Below are positions 24,381 to 37,212 of a stretch of 64,000 nt of DNA, piece by piece. A model generated the notes under the pieces. It was not told the DNA's origin. It saw only the letters and a list, made by a program, of their open reading frames with translations, and made no database searches. The DNA is taken from NCBI GenBank assembly GCA_008360975.2, contig CM039183.1, forward strand, positions 79,396,350-79,460,349. The letters are read 5' to 3'. The translations under genes were made by a program, and so were the position numbers. Origin of the DNA: Lichenostomus cassidix. Taxonomy: Eukaryota; Chordata; Aves; Passeriformes; Meliphagidae. Positions within the stretch are counted from its first letter, which is position 1; every line of letters starts with the position of its first letter.

Positions 24381-27300
24381 CTGACCAAACACTTCTGCTG
24401 CTAACTTGTTGAGATTTTAATCATAAAATTAAATTTAGTTAATGTTAGTTAAATATACAAGGAAATAGTCCCTATCAAATAATTATTCATGGGTTCAGAT
24501 TGAAAAGATCACACTCCTAGAAAGAAATACTTGTGCAAAGAACCAACCAACAACACTTGCAAGTGTAGAATAGATTTTACAGTAGTGTTCAGGTGTGTGT
24601 TTCCCACACCAGGAATGTAAAGTTCAGCATGAAGAATTTGGATGGAGTTTCATAAAGTCCTCATATGCCCTTTTTCCCCCTTCCTTCCTATTCAGTCCTT
24701 TTCTGCATACCCAAATAGGGGATATAGATTAAGGCATTATGTTACCTTGCTTTTTCACAGTACCCTGCAATATGATAAAAGAAAAATTTAAATACTCACT
24801 GGCCATAAGTTCAATATTCTCCCCAGATGATTTAAACCTGAATCATAGTAAAAAAGGCAGACTAATAAAATACTGTATTATTTATGTTACTTTTCTGTTG
24901 ACAGCTCTTCTTCTTCTCACAGGCAAGGGTTGAAAGTGTTCATTTTAAGCCATCAACTAGTTTAAATTTCTCCTGTATACTTTCATTAACATTGGTTGTC
25001 CTTTGAAATTTTTTCCTGAGTCCTTGCATGCTACTAGCCAAGTCTGATTGCAAGAGGGAAACAAGGAACTCAGAAACAATGAAACTTAAAAACAGTAAAA
25101 TAGGTAAAAATTTACAGAATAAAGGTAAAGGAATGAAATGCAGAGTCATTTTTTGCCTCTGACTGCTTCAGCATTTCTAGCTGATGTGACTTTAAAATTT
25201 TTGTGACTCTTGAACTGACCTTTCTGTTGACTCTTGCAGCCATTATTTCATCTATATTGTGAAACTGTAGTACTGGCCATGATCAACAAATGTAGCTTTG
25301 TTTTTACGCAGAACTAGAGTTTCACAAATTTTCTAATATGTCCTCATTGTCATGCTAATTCTACAGAATGGATGCTGAATAATCAGGAAGGTACAGGGAA
25401 ACAAAGTCTGTCTGGAAAAAAAATCACAGAATTAGTGTACACTAATTAGTGATGCAGCCGTGTTTAACCTTCAAATCAGCAGTAAACGTGGGGAATGTAT
25501 CATATTTTTCCTCCTGTGTGAAGGCCTAGAATTAAGGACAGATATGGTCTTGCTCTCATGTGCCTTTCTGATTCTAGGGAGTAAAAAGTCCAAAGTGTCT
25601 CCATGATTTGTTGGCAGACTTGTATGGAAAAAAAGGTTTGATGATGTCTGAAGGCAGGCTGAGGGAAGGGGGCAGACTGCTTACCCTGCTGATATACAGC
25701 CACTCACAGAAATTTTCTTAAACTGATGTCAGTTCAAGAAACACCTTTTCTGTTTCGGTAAGACAGGAAGTAATACCTTCCAGAAAAAGAAAGTATAGTT
25801 AACACTAATTAAAATAAATAATAAAAAAATATGTTTTCACTGCTAGAAATAGTTAATACACGTGCTTCAAATAAAAGATCTATCTTTTTACTATGTTTTC
25901 TTACATACATTTAGTACTTCAGCATGCATGGCACCTGAAACCAGTTTATATTACAAATTAAAATTCTTTACACTTGTTTATACGCAGAAACAATTGCAAG
26001 TTTATCATACATACAAATGTAATAATCAAAACATGTCACTGAGTAGGTTCAACAATATTCTTTCGATCAGTTACTCACTGAGTCCTCCCCATTCTCATTT
26101 ATTTATTCTTGATGTATGATCAGTTACCTGATTCATAGGGCATGGAATAATCAACCTGCTGATTAGATGACTGAAGTATATTTAGAAGTATTTTAGTAAG
26201 GAAAGGCAAATATTTGGTGACAAGTATAGATTTAGATTATCAGTTCTAGAAACTGGTTGGGTGAGATGGTTGATAATATTTCAAGTTATAACTAATCCTA
26301 TACAATCATGCAGTACTGAAGTCTTACCCACACCCAAGGAAGGACAACAACAAATGTCTCCATACCTAACAGGTTTCCTATACAAAACCATTTGTAGGAA
26401 ATTATAAAATTCGAAGGCAAACCATTTATGATTATGAGATTGTGATTTGTATTGCTATTTGAGATTAGACAGTCTCTGCATTATGGCTTCCCAATGTTAA
26501 GGAAAAAATGGTGCTGTGTGTTGCCTTCTGAGGGTTGATAGGAAAGTCTGAGCAGGTTCAGGTGTCTCTTGAAAAGGTAACAGTTTGGTATCTGCATTTT
26601 GCCATAAAAGGACATTTGTGCATCATGCAGTAAAATTAATTTTGCTTGTCAGTTTATTAGATTGACTGCAGTAGGAGTCTGAAGGGTCTAATTTCCATTT
26701 ACCTGACTAATTTTTACAAATTTGTAACATTTTCATTATTCTTGGAAGCAAGTACAAAGGCGTATTAGAAGGGAAGCTCTTGCTAGCATGGGTTATTGTC
26801 ATGATTTGCACTGCAGAACAATTCTGCAGAAGAGGTGGAAGCTGGGCTGTTTTCTGCCTGAAGAACAGCTTTCTTAAGTGGTAACATGCTCTATGATTAT
26901 TGACATCTATGGTACTTGAGCCTCATATTTCAAAGTGTATTCACAAGTACTCAGATCTGACTATTCGAAATGAAATTATAAAAAGCATGGCTCTGAATAA
27001 CGTGATGTGTAATGAAAAAGAAAAAATACCAACAACACTATGGGGAGCAGAGGAGTTAAGACTTTCTTCGGTTAAGAGAAACTTATGTGTACAAGGTTGG
27101 AGGAAACGCCATGAAAATTTCAGTCTCATTTGGTGTGTATAAACTGTATTAGCACTTGAGGGTATATGAGTGAATTTAAATCTGTGATCTCTATGGAGAT
27201 CACAAGCAGTACTTTCATAGTGCTGCTAAATCAGCAGACAGCATTGTGTGTAACAGTTCCATACAGGAAATACGGTCCTGTACCTTCTTTCTAATTGAAG

Positions 27301-29458
27301 AGATATCACTGGAATAGTTTCCAAGACTAATTGAAAATTTTCCAAACAAAATATTTGTACTGGAACATCGTGAAATTTGAAACTATAATAATATTGATAG
27401 ACAAATGTTTCCTGTCTAATAAAATTGGCTTCTGAGGCATAGAATTCCTTCTCTGAAGTTTATATTGGTTTACATTTGGTACAGGGCACTGTTAAGTTTG
27501 CAGCAAGAATCTGAAACAGGGCCTAAACTGGAAGGCAAGGCAGCTACAGTGAAAAGAAGGAATAACTGCTCTTTTCAGCTCAAAGAGAACAGAGAAGTTC
27601 TAAACAAATGATCTGTTGAAAAGTCTTCATGGGCCAGATGCTTCAGCACAAAGAGAGCAGGTTCACAAAAAATTTTCCAGCCAACCATCTGAAAACTACA
27701 GCTTATTCTGGGACAAAATCCATCAGAAAAACTTCACTAGCAGAGAGTTAGGATGTCTGAGCTTTCCAGGAAAAATTCCTAAGAAAATACAAGCAAAGTC
27801 ACGTGAACCAAGATACTAAAAGAAATTCTAATTGAGTTTTCCTGAGTTTAACCAGTGATTCAGTTTCTCTCACCCAGTAACATACACACCAACAGTGAGA
27901 ATCTGTAATATATTTCAGTCCCAAAGAGAAGTCCCAAGATGTAATGAAAGTTCAGGGGCTTTTGATAATCACCAGTGCATCCACTGCAGCCAACCCTTTG
28001 CTCACAGAAATATTGCTACAGTTGATTCAGAAATACCTGTATGAGCTCAGTCAAAAAGAACATCAGCTGCTTTTCAGAACAGCACAATTGATGAGAAATG
28101 GCTTAGCTTTAACATGTACTGTGAATGAGTTCAGTTGCAGCGCTGCACTTTGCAACAAAACATGTCTTTCTTGCATTGTGGGACAAACATGTTTGAGCAG
28201 TGTATAATTTCACACTTAAGTAAGAACCAATGATGTCCAACCTAGGTGTGTTATAGAAGTACAAGATGAAAACCATAATTTGGAGCTTTTTCCAATTTAT
28301 GGCTTATTCATTTTACTTGATTTTTGAAAGAAGTAATGCATGAGCACTTTTGTACCAGGAGTGAATTTTCCTTCTATAAGTCTGTGTCTGCCTGCATCCT
28401 CCTGTTATTAAATCAGAGTGAGGAATGGTGCAGTCCCCAACCACCACTATCAGAGACAGTTTCAGCACTGACTTTGAGAGGAACCGGGTTGAATTTGGAG
28501 GACAGACTGCAAAAGCCATGTATGCTGGATGAATCAGTGGAGGTGATGCCAGAGGGGACTCTAAACATCCTGTGTACCATCTTATCCCTAGCTGAAAGTA
28601 GTTTCTATACAAGGACATTTTGTTCTAATGGTAAATACGTTTTTTTAAATGAAGATTTGGAAATTTAAAAAGAATTCTACTCTTTGGCTCGAAGCGATCC
28701 AAGCAGCAAGCAGATGAGAACGATTTGTCAGCTGCATCTCCACAGGGCGCTGCTCTGGGAAACTGCAACTGGGACTCATTCTCCTCTTCTCCAGCAGGAC
28801 AGCCACATGATGACCTCAGAGGGACCATGGGGCTGACAGACCTCTGGAGTATGCTACATGTTGTCCAGGACACTGAGCAGCTGCAGGTGGCTTCTTATGA
28901 AAAGCAGTCATGTAAAACACTGTTACAAGTGAACTCCTGTTAATATGACCTCTTTTACTGGTGGTGAAATTTTCTTTTATTCCCTGTTCCATCAGGATAT
29001 GACTGAACACTGAAAGAGGCCCTGATGTGGATATATTTGCAGTATGAGAAGCATGTGTTTTCCATTTTAAGGAATGTCAGTCTAAGCATTTAATGAAGAA
29101 GTTTTAACTAAATATAATGTAGTTGTTGTCAGCCTTTTCAAGCAAAAATTGTATTTTCTAAATAGCCACAAATTCCACAAATTACAAGCACAAACCATGT
29201 CCGTAGTGTCACACAGTTGTTTTAATTCTAAATCCAAAACCATACCATTAGTTTTGGGCTTTTTTTTCTTCAGTCCATGTTTCCAAAAAGAAAGGAAGAA
29301 ACAAGAAAGAGCACCAGAAGCATACTAAATGTTCTTACTTTTTGCTTTCTACAAGAAAGGATTTTGACTGTTTGAGATCAAAAAAGCCCAGAGCACATCT
29401 GTAAATAATAGGTCAGCTGTCCTGAGGAAAATTTGTTCATTGGTCTTATTACCTCAAC
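24381..29458. other. Putative intron with scattered chance frames
   Basis: Includes the 9-bp hairpin at 27.2 kb and several plus-strand frames of 60-115 codons between 27.6 and 28.9 kb that lack splice or family support. Confidence 0.5.
27183..27204. repeat. Perfect 9-bp hairpin with TATG loop
   Basis: TGTGATCTC, loop TATG, then GAGATCACA. The stem is short and has no adjoining T run. Confidence 0.85.
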
Positions 29459-29600
29459 CCTCTGTGCCTGCCCATAGGCTAAATGAACAGATAGTTTGCC
29501 AAGGTAAAACATCAACATCTGGAATACAGAGTTTTACTTGGGATGCTGCAGATTTTACTCCCAAATTAAGATGGTCTGGTAACCAAGGCTGATAGGACAT
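29459..29600 (-). CDS. Candidate internal exon 5 (142 bases)
   Basis: A strong pyrimidine-rich acceptor (GCTCTGTTTTGTCCTGGAAG) opens a 47-codon frame starting with ATG TCC. The peptide includes YQPWLPDHLNLGVKSAA and CIPDVDVLPWQTIC. It enters in phase 0, matching the proposed exit of 35405-35099, and would leave with one base at GTTGAG, matching entry to 24380-24118. That donor is poor. A better-looking GAG|GTAATA lies six bases further on, but an in-frame TGA intervenes. Because the first codon is ATG, the segment could also be a first coding exon. Unidentified; the acceptor and peptide look reasonable, while the donor is the weak point. Confidence 0.33.
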
Positions 29601-29690
29601 CTTCCAGGACAAAACAGAGCAAAAGCTACACTGCACAGCCCCTGCAGCTAAACGGACAGAGCAGGGGTTTGTCTCCTGCCAATTGTTGCT

Positions 29691-29743
29691 AAAAATAAAG
29701 CAAAAATAAAAATAAAATAAAGAATAAAAAATAATAAAAAAAC
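29691..29743. repeat. A-rich AAATA/AATAA low-complexity tract
   Basis: About 50 bases made almost entirely of AAATA, AATAA and A runs, just upstream (on the minus strand) of the acceptor of the candidate exon at 29600. It has no flanking structure that would identify it as a retroposon tail. Confidence 0.85.
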
Positions 29744-31316
29744 TAAGCAGTAATTTTTCATGGTAAATCTCTTTATGTCAGTATTCATCATCTCTACCAT
29801 TAAAATTAGTATAAAGTCAGTTAGCTAGAAGACATAATCTATTTCATCCCATCCAGAATCATAATTATGTTATCTGAAATCCATTATGAACCTGGAAGAG
29901 AAAAGGTCAAAGTGTAAGTCATGGCTTTGCTCAGAGTAGAAACCTTGACAAAGATGCCCAACCCTGCACAACAGATGAACCAGTTCCCCATGTGGCAACT
30001 TACCATCCTGTTTCTTAAAACATATGCAGCATTTGACCTAAAATCCAGGTTAATAAACAAACCACAAAATTTCACAGTTAATGGAGATAATGTATAATCT
30101 GAAGAAGTGCAGGGTCCCTTTTATATTTGGAACTAACAGATATATTTGAAAGAAATAGCTCAGCATGTATCTTCTACTATTAGATAATCACCTGTAACAT
30201 TAAGATGAAATGGAAAGCAAGTATCACTCAGACAGAGATTTAGTTCCTGCTTCTATGAAAAGGATATTCAGGGAGCTTCCAGATATGAGACATCATTCTT
30301 ATTAAAACTGAAGTGACTACCTGACTTGAAACTATATATACTACATACATTAATTCCTGAAATTAATCTAGCTGCTGTTGTGTCCTAAGATTTTATGCAT
30401 TTTAATGCAGTTATCTTACATTATCAATCCATGGTTTTAATATGGAAAAAATTCAAAATAAGAGATGCTGCCATAATCAAATAATAGAATACAAAAATCC
30501 AGTCTGTAAAACAAAATAATCTTTAACAGCTTGATTCCAATGCAGCCAGTATGGTTGTTTAGTGAACTCAGTAAACTTGGAAAATGAAGTTATTATGGAG
30601 TTACTGCTATGAAAATTGCTGTGTCATGAATACTTCTCTGTCAGTCCAGGCTGGCTTGACGAGACCTGCTCTGCAGGGTGGTAATTAAATCTTAACAGGC
30701 AACTACTGGGCATGAAACACCTTCTGGCAATGAGCTTAAGGCCGAGGCCTCAGCAGTCAGGGGGTTGTAGGATGGGAGCAGTGGGTTGAAGGCTGAAACA
30801 GAAGTTGAATGTTAGGAGAAGAGGATATAAACAGAGTTAAGCCCCACAGAGATGGTAAGTGATGATGGTAAGTGTCTTTATTGAGGGGGAAGAGCACAAG
30901 AGTCAGGTTTAGATTCAGGAGAAAGATGCTTGCAGAGTGGTGTTTCAGGTGCATAAAGCCACCTACTGAACCTGTGAGGATCCCAAAATGGGATGGGAAT
31001 GTTCTTTCTCTGGAAATAGTCTTTGTAATTCTAGGTGCATTTTTCCATCTGGAGTAGAGAAAGTGTCACAACATGTCTCTGAGATACTGAGCCCTGCGTG
31101 TTGTCATGTTGTGGACACACGCTCATGAGTCTGCAACATGGGCAGTGAGTCTTCTCCAACCCACCTTCACAGCTCAAAGTCAAAGACTGAAAATCTTGAA
31201 CTGACAAGTGTAGGATAAAGAAGAAATGTGGCTGTAAAAGCAGACATTGAGAACAGCCCATAGGCAAAGATCTACTTAATCCTTCCAGAGACCCAATATG
31301 CTGTGAAGGAAGGTGA

Positions 31317-31763
31317 GAATCATATAATCACCGAATCATAGAAGGGTCTGGGTTGGAGGGGACATTAAAAATCATCTAGTTCAAACTCCCTACCATGGGC
31401 AGAGACATATTCCACTAGATCAGGTTGCTCAAAACCTGATGCAGCCTGGCCTTTAACACTTCTAGGGAGGGAGCATCCAAAAATTCTCTGGACAGCCTGT
31501 GCCAGTGTCCCACCACTCTCTGAGTAAAGAATTTCTTCCTAATTTCTAATCTAAATCCCCTCTCAGTCTGAAGCCATTCCCCCTCATCCCATCACTACAT
31601 GTCCTTGTAAAAAGTCCTCCTCCAGCTCCCATAGGCTCCCTTTAGATACCGGAAGGCTTCTGCTGGGTCTCACCAGAGCCTTCTCTTCTCTAGACTGAAC
31701 AACTCCAGAGCTTCATAGGAGAGGTGCTCCAGCCCTCTGATAATCTTTGTGCCTCTCCTCTGG
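31317..31763 (-). mobile_element. CR1 LINE fragment, 5'-truncated, minus orientation
   Basis: Read on the plus strand, the block begins with GAATCATAGAAGGGTCTGGG, the reverse complement of the avian CR1 3' end with a remnant of its octamer repeat. It continues with the characteristic CR1 text: CATCTAGTTCAAACTCC, the CCTGTGCCAGTG and TCTCAGTCTGAAGCCATTC segments, and the GACTGAACAACTCCAGAGC stretch before truncation. About 447 bases remain, and the element is 5'-truncated as most CR1 copies are. It carries no intact reading frame. It lies in the putative intron between the candidate exons at 35.1 and 29.6 kb. Confidence 0.93.
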
Positions 31764-33715
31764 GGAAAATGCTTACTCTAGTGTGAAGTTCAGGCTTTCC
31801 CACTTGTGCTGCTGATTTATTTGGATTTGCATTGTTTTCCTTGCCCACAGTACATGATATAGCACTTACAGCTCTGTCAGCAGTCACTGGCCAGTCTTGC
31901 GTGCCAGGAGGAGAGACCCTCCCATGCATTTGTGACCTCTAGGTTTGATTGTTATCTGCAGGAATGAGATGACTAAGCTAAAATATGCTCAGATGGTTCA
32001 TAATTTAGCAGCTGAAGGAGACAGGCTGCTAAGACAGGACCCATAACACCCTGCCCTCTGGAAATGGGTCCCTGTCAAAGACAGCTCTGGACCAAATCTC
32101 TCAGTACCATCAAAGCCCAAGTGACATATACCATTAGCTTTTCTTCAACATTGGATAGTATTTCACCTGAAGAGAAGCATGTTATCTCCAGCTGTGATTT
32201 CCATTGTTGTGAAGGGCAGGAATTCCTTCTCAATTGGACTGTGTTTCTGGGTGCTCATCTGTAAACAGCTGAAATTACTGTAGGCCCCATAATTTTTGTA
32301 GCAAAGCCCAGTTTATGCTCCTCTGTTGAGCTGCTCTGATTGCAATATTAAACCAACAAAATCTCAGAAGCATTTCAAAGCTGGAGAATGTGAAGAAAAA
32401 AGACTTTTTATTCTCTTTATGGTGCTCAAAACTGGTAAAACATTTCATCTTACTGCAAATGAGGCTGGGTGCACGAGAACCCACATTAGCAATTAGCTAT
32501 TTCCTGGTTTGCTCCCAGGCTATGCTCTGGACTGAGCCAGCAATTTTCTTCTAAAAAGAAGACCTAGAAACAGTTGACACGATAATTTGTTCCAGGGTCT
32601 GTTCCTGGATGCAGCCCATGTCAAGATTGACTCTTTCCATCTAGGACATTCCTCCCACATTATCCCATGTGGTAATGCAGTACACATCCTTGGTGTCATG
32701 CTACGAAAAACACAGCTGTGCCAGACTGCATTCAGCACAGCCCTCTCATTATTCTAGGCATTGTGAATGGGAATATGATGACGAATAGTATATGCCTGAC
32801 ACAAAGGAATCCCATAGGAAGGGATGCCTTTACTTTTAAGCTGCAGCCATTACATCCTGGGAAGAATGGTGAGTTCAGTGCTGATTGTCCTGTGGGGCTT
32901 GTAAATACCAGGATTTCTCAGCCATTAATGTGGGAGAGATGGTTGTGAGACCACTTGTGAGATCACCTTGTCAGGAGAAAAATATCTTCATCTCTTGCTA
33001 AGATCTTTGGCTTAGTATAGAGAAAGAGGAGACCTATTCTCTTCAAGCTCACAGCTGGTGAAAAGTAACAAGAAAATACATAAGCGTCAGTCAGGAATAT
33101 TTAATGACACCAGTTTGTATAATTAATCAGAAAAAAGTTGTTTTCCATAAAAGTTTTCCCATGGATTCTTTAACTTATTTGGTGGGAAAGAGGCATATAA
33201 TAGTGTATTTTCAATAATCCAGCATCTTTTATAAATCAGCTAGAACACACAGACTCCTCATCATTATCCAGCTAAGGATTGCATGTAACTGCTTTTAGGA
33301 AATGTACAATAAGCTCAATAAACATTCTTTTTTCTTCCCTGAAAACAATGTGCCACAGTTCCAAGGCGAGTTTTGGGAAAACTGGTGGGTGTTTATAGCA
33401 GTAAAATAACATCTTGCAATTAAATTTCAGAATCTAGTTCCCCAAGAGATACAAACCCCATATCTATGTGCATATGTATGCACGTATTTAGGGATTGCTT
33501 TATGCATCACAGAAAGAGCCAGTGTTGCAAGGCTGGAACATGACAGCTGCTCAGTAGCTGGTGCTCTCACATTTTACAGGAGGGTTGAAGAAGAATAACA
33601 CCCACAAGAGGCATTAGAATTCTATGTCAGGAGTCTGTGTAAAGCATAGAATCTCGCTTGCATCCTGTCAGGGACCACTGGTAGCTCACCTGGCATACAG
33701 ACATGTAGCAAGCAA

Positions 33716-33780
33716 GTAAGTATTGATTGTATCAACATCATTTTCCCGGGTAAGTATTGATTGTATCAACATCATTTTCC
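33716..33780. repeat. Perfect 31-bp tandem duplication
   Basis: The 31-base unit beginning GTAAGTATTGATTG occurs twice with no mismatch (33716-33746 and 33750-33780), separated by CGG, giving a 34-base period. Identity implies a recent event. Confidence 0.95.
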
Positions 33781-35098
33781 ATTACTTTTTGTTGTGTTAT
33801 CTCTCTTCCAGATATAGATGTGCCCTTTTTGCCTCCAGTTGGGACAGTCAGTTTCGCACACATTATTCTCTGAATTTCAGTAGATGTTCTAATGCTGGTT
33901 TTGTATGAATTCCAAAATATATTCTTTGACCATAGAATTTATTTTCTTGACAATATTCTTCCAGGCAATAAAATTGCATCCAGTACAGTTTAGAATGATT
34001 ATTCTAATACTTTTCCAGCTGACATCAGCCAAGATTGTGCCTCTGTAATGACACTAAGGCTCGCCTATTTATGTAATTATGTTCAGGGAATGCATATCCA
34101 TCCACACTTCATTGAAAACATTGTAAACGTTTTTCCGTATTTAATGTCAGAGTTGTATGTTTTAGATTATATATTAAAACTTGCATAGTTACTAGACTCA
34201 CATGGCACAAAGCACAGGCCAGGCACAGTTTGCAAACTTCATTAATGTGCTTTGTATTTAGTTTTTGGATGTTCTAGGGGGTTTTATTGTTTTAAAACAT
34301 TGGCAAAAGTACAGCCAAGAGTATCAAAGCCCTAAAGGTTAGAAAATTAAGCCAAATGCATAAAGGACTCTTACCCAACCAACAAGATACTTAGGGAATA
34401 TATTGGCTCACAAAGAAGATGAGTAAAACTTTTTGTTTTTTCCCACAAGCAGAACTGATTTTCACTGCAGTCCTTGTGTTAATCTCTTACCCTCAGACAC
34501 AAAAACTGAGCTTCACCTCTGCATATGTAAATAAAGAAACATTTTTGATTTAGAGGATAAGGGTCAAAGTTTAAAAAACAATTGTAGAAGGAGAAAACAT
34601 GAGGGTTAAAATGGTACCAAATAACTACAAAGCAAGATATATAAGCATCTTAATGCTAATGAATAAAAACTTAAAAAATTGCATACTGCCATTTTTGTCT
34701 ACAGCTCCAGTGAGCTGAGAAGTGAGGAAACTTGCATATGCAGCTGCATACAGAGCACTGAGGAAGGAAACTGGGTAGATTTCTAGGAATGCTGGAGCAG
34801 AGGACTTAACTAAATATGTTTTCTAAAGACAGACTTTATTTTGATTTTGGAAACTAAATGAAATTCCTCTTAAACAGATTTTTAATTTTTTGTTAAAGAG
34901 AAAGCTCTAATGTCAAGGATTTGAGAATAGTATGAAAAATCTTAATGTAGCAGGTGTATAATTTAATTTATGACTTATTAAATTTTTCTACATTTTTTAT
35001 TCATATGGTGTGAGCACTGTGCTATGTAGCCATTAGTTGAGTGTTCTCTTTGCTTCTTCTTTGTAGTTTTCTGCAAGAAAATTTACGAGAAGTCACAC

Positions 35099-35405
35099 TA
35101 TGGGGATGACTGGCTCAGGCATCAAAAGCAATCTTGCCTTGAGCTTATTTCTATATTGCATAAGATTTGAATCATACCAAATGTTTACCCTTATAATGCA
35201 GTCCTTGTTCTTTTTAAATTGCCATTGACTGGTGCTCTGAATGACCAGTTTGGGACCATACTTGCCTTCATTAATGTCAAGAGCAAGCTTGGCATCAAAG
35301 AAAGTTGATTCAGACCCCCAGATAAAAGGCATTAGGATGCCTATGCATGCATTTTCCTTGGTTTCAAGATAGAGTTTATAGAAATTGTGTTTGGATGCAA
35401 AGGCT
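35099..35405 (-). CDS. Candidate internal exon 4 (307 bases, 102 complete codons)
   Basis: On the minus strand a long pyrimidine tract ending TGTCTGTTTTCAG gives a strong acceptor. It is followed by 102 uninterrupted complete codons in an AT-rich region where stops are otherwise frequent. The peptide includes ENACIGILMPFIWGSE, FFDAKLALDINEGKYGP, IIRVNIWYDSNLMQYRN and LLLMPEPVIPI. Its mix of Trp, Gly, Pro and charged residues looks like folded protein. The proposed donor, ATA|GTGTGA, is weak; without it the frame ends one codon later at TGA, so this could instead be a terminal exon. It enters with one base, completing a codon from 42076-41968, and leaves in phase 0. I cannot name the domain. 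No signal peptide or membrane segment is apparent. Confidence 0.5.
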
Positions 35406-36218
35406 CTGAAAACAGACACAAAAAAAGAATAAAAATGCTTGGTCGCCACAAATCAGCGAAATGCTGTTTCTGAGAAAAAAGATCCTTAATATTATGATAC
35501 TGCTGATAAAAATGTGGCAGTAATACATTCTGGGGGCTATTTGAGGAAAAAGAGAAATGGTTCCATTGTTTACTTAAAAAGGACTACAAAATGAGCAAGT
35601 AAGGGACTGGTTTGATTAGCTTATTACTGAAATTTTGCATCAGAGGACTTTGTAATAGTTGTTCTGTCAATAATGTCTTAGTCTGAATGGCAAAATCATG
35701 AATGTGGTTTAAAAAAAAAAAGTTACCTTATGTTTAAACTCACTAGGTTTAGCCTTATAGATACTTTTCCTTGACTCAGAGGAAGAGGAGATTATCTGCA
35801 AGTTAGTCACCTGGTCTGGATACTAGTAGTACATTTGTTTCTCTCCTCATTATGACCCTTTGAGTTTTGTCTAGAAAAAGTGTGGACTGCAGGAAATATG
35901 GTTTAACAGGGGAGAGCTGTATGTATGTGATGCTATGAAGCCACAGGTTTTGATGCCTTTACTGCTTTTGAGGTGTAAAAAGTTTTCATTAAGAATATTT
36001 CTTGCAATGTTATGTTTTGAGTTTCTGTGGTGTGTCTATGAACAGTAATTTCATGCTTTGGTAATGTATTATTATTTCTTATTCTTAACATGCTTTTTTT
36101 TCTTTCCCTCCTTTCTCTTTATGAAAGTTTGTGAATAAATATATATTTCAAATCTATGGAACTGGTGAGTTTCTATAAATATAGAGAACTCCCTGTATAA
36201 GTAAGAGGACTAAAGGAA

Positions 36219-36597
36219 AAGATCACAGAAAATAGAGCTGGAAGAGGTTTGTGGAGGTTATGCAGTCTAAATTCAACCTCAAGAATTCAACTCTGCCTTT
36301 GCCACCCCTGGCAAACATTTGTCTAATTCCTCCTTAGAAGCTCACAGGGACAGAGATTTCACAATCACCCAAGGCAATCTATTCCCACGCCTAGTGATTC
36401 TTGCAGATAAAGGGTTTTTTCTGATATCCAACCTGAATTTCTCTAGCTGTAATTTGAGTGTATTTCTTCTTGTCCTCTTTCCAAGGACGTGAAGAACAGA
36501 TTAGTCCTTTGCTCTTTGCGGCAGCCCTTTCTGTACTTATAGACTGTTATCAGGTCTTCCTTCAGGCTTCTCTTCTGTAGACTAAACAAACCAAATT
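36219..36597 (-). mobile_element. Older CR1 LINE fragment, minus orientation
   Basis: A diverged CR1 copy. Recognisable pieces on the plus strand are GATCACAGAAAATAGAGCTGG near the 3' end of the element, TCCCACGCCTAGTGATTCTTG, the TCTTCTTGTCCTCTTTCCA segment, and TCAGGCTTCTCTTCTGTAG before the 5' truncation. The octamer tail is no longer clear and there are many substitutions, so it looks older than its neighbours at 31.3 and 37.2 kb. It is non-coding. Confidence 0.82.
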
Positions 36598-37212
36598 AGT
36601 TTTCAATTAAAGTTTAATGTTGCTTAGCTGTCTGTGAGATGTAATGTGGAAGAGGCATTTGCAAAGCACACAGCATTAGGACAGTTAAAGTTTCAGAAGA
36701 CACACATGAAGTGTGCTTAGCTCTGCATTTTATGTGCTCCTGTCCAATTTATTTCCTAAATTTAAATTTAGAGCTTTGTCTCACACTTGTTTACAAGTCT
36801 CCAGACTCCATCCCAGAGCTGAGTTCAGGTTCCAACAACCCGTATAGCCAGCAGAGTACTTTATTCAAGTGTTTTAACTGATGTCAACATTTACATAAGG
36901 TCAGTTAAAACTGACAATTAGAACTGTCTGAAAGGAAATAACAGTGCCTTACTATTGGTCTGTGGCTGTAAAGCAAGATTCTGTAGTTCAAAAGAAGTTG
37001 TTCTCTGACAAAATAAGATAGTTCTTTCTATTGATATATTACTTATCCAGCTTTTTTTATTTTTTTCCTGAAAAGAATGAGAGGATTCATAAAAAAAAGT
37101 GATAAATACATTTAGTTTGAAAAGAATAAGTGAGTAAGCTTGTATCCTTCCTTAAATTGTCTCTCATATTCATTAAGATCTCAGAAATTGTTACAAAGCC
37201 TGCAGATATTTC

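Larger units (their letters stand above)
29601..35098. other. Putative intron with one CR1 copy
   Basis: Holds the A-rich tract at 29.7 kb, the CR1 fragment at 31.3 kb and the 31-bp duplication at 33.7 kb. A 34-base exon-like segment at 30037-30004 (minus; acceptor ATTTTAG, donor ATG|GTAAGT) has good splice sites but does not fit the phase of its neighbours. Confidence 0.5.

Noticed and set aside
27616..28943. Run of plus-strand frames suggesting a possible retroposed gene
   Set aside because: Frames do not join into one reading, no poly(A) tail or target-site duplication was seen, and I recognise no protein in them.
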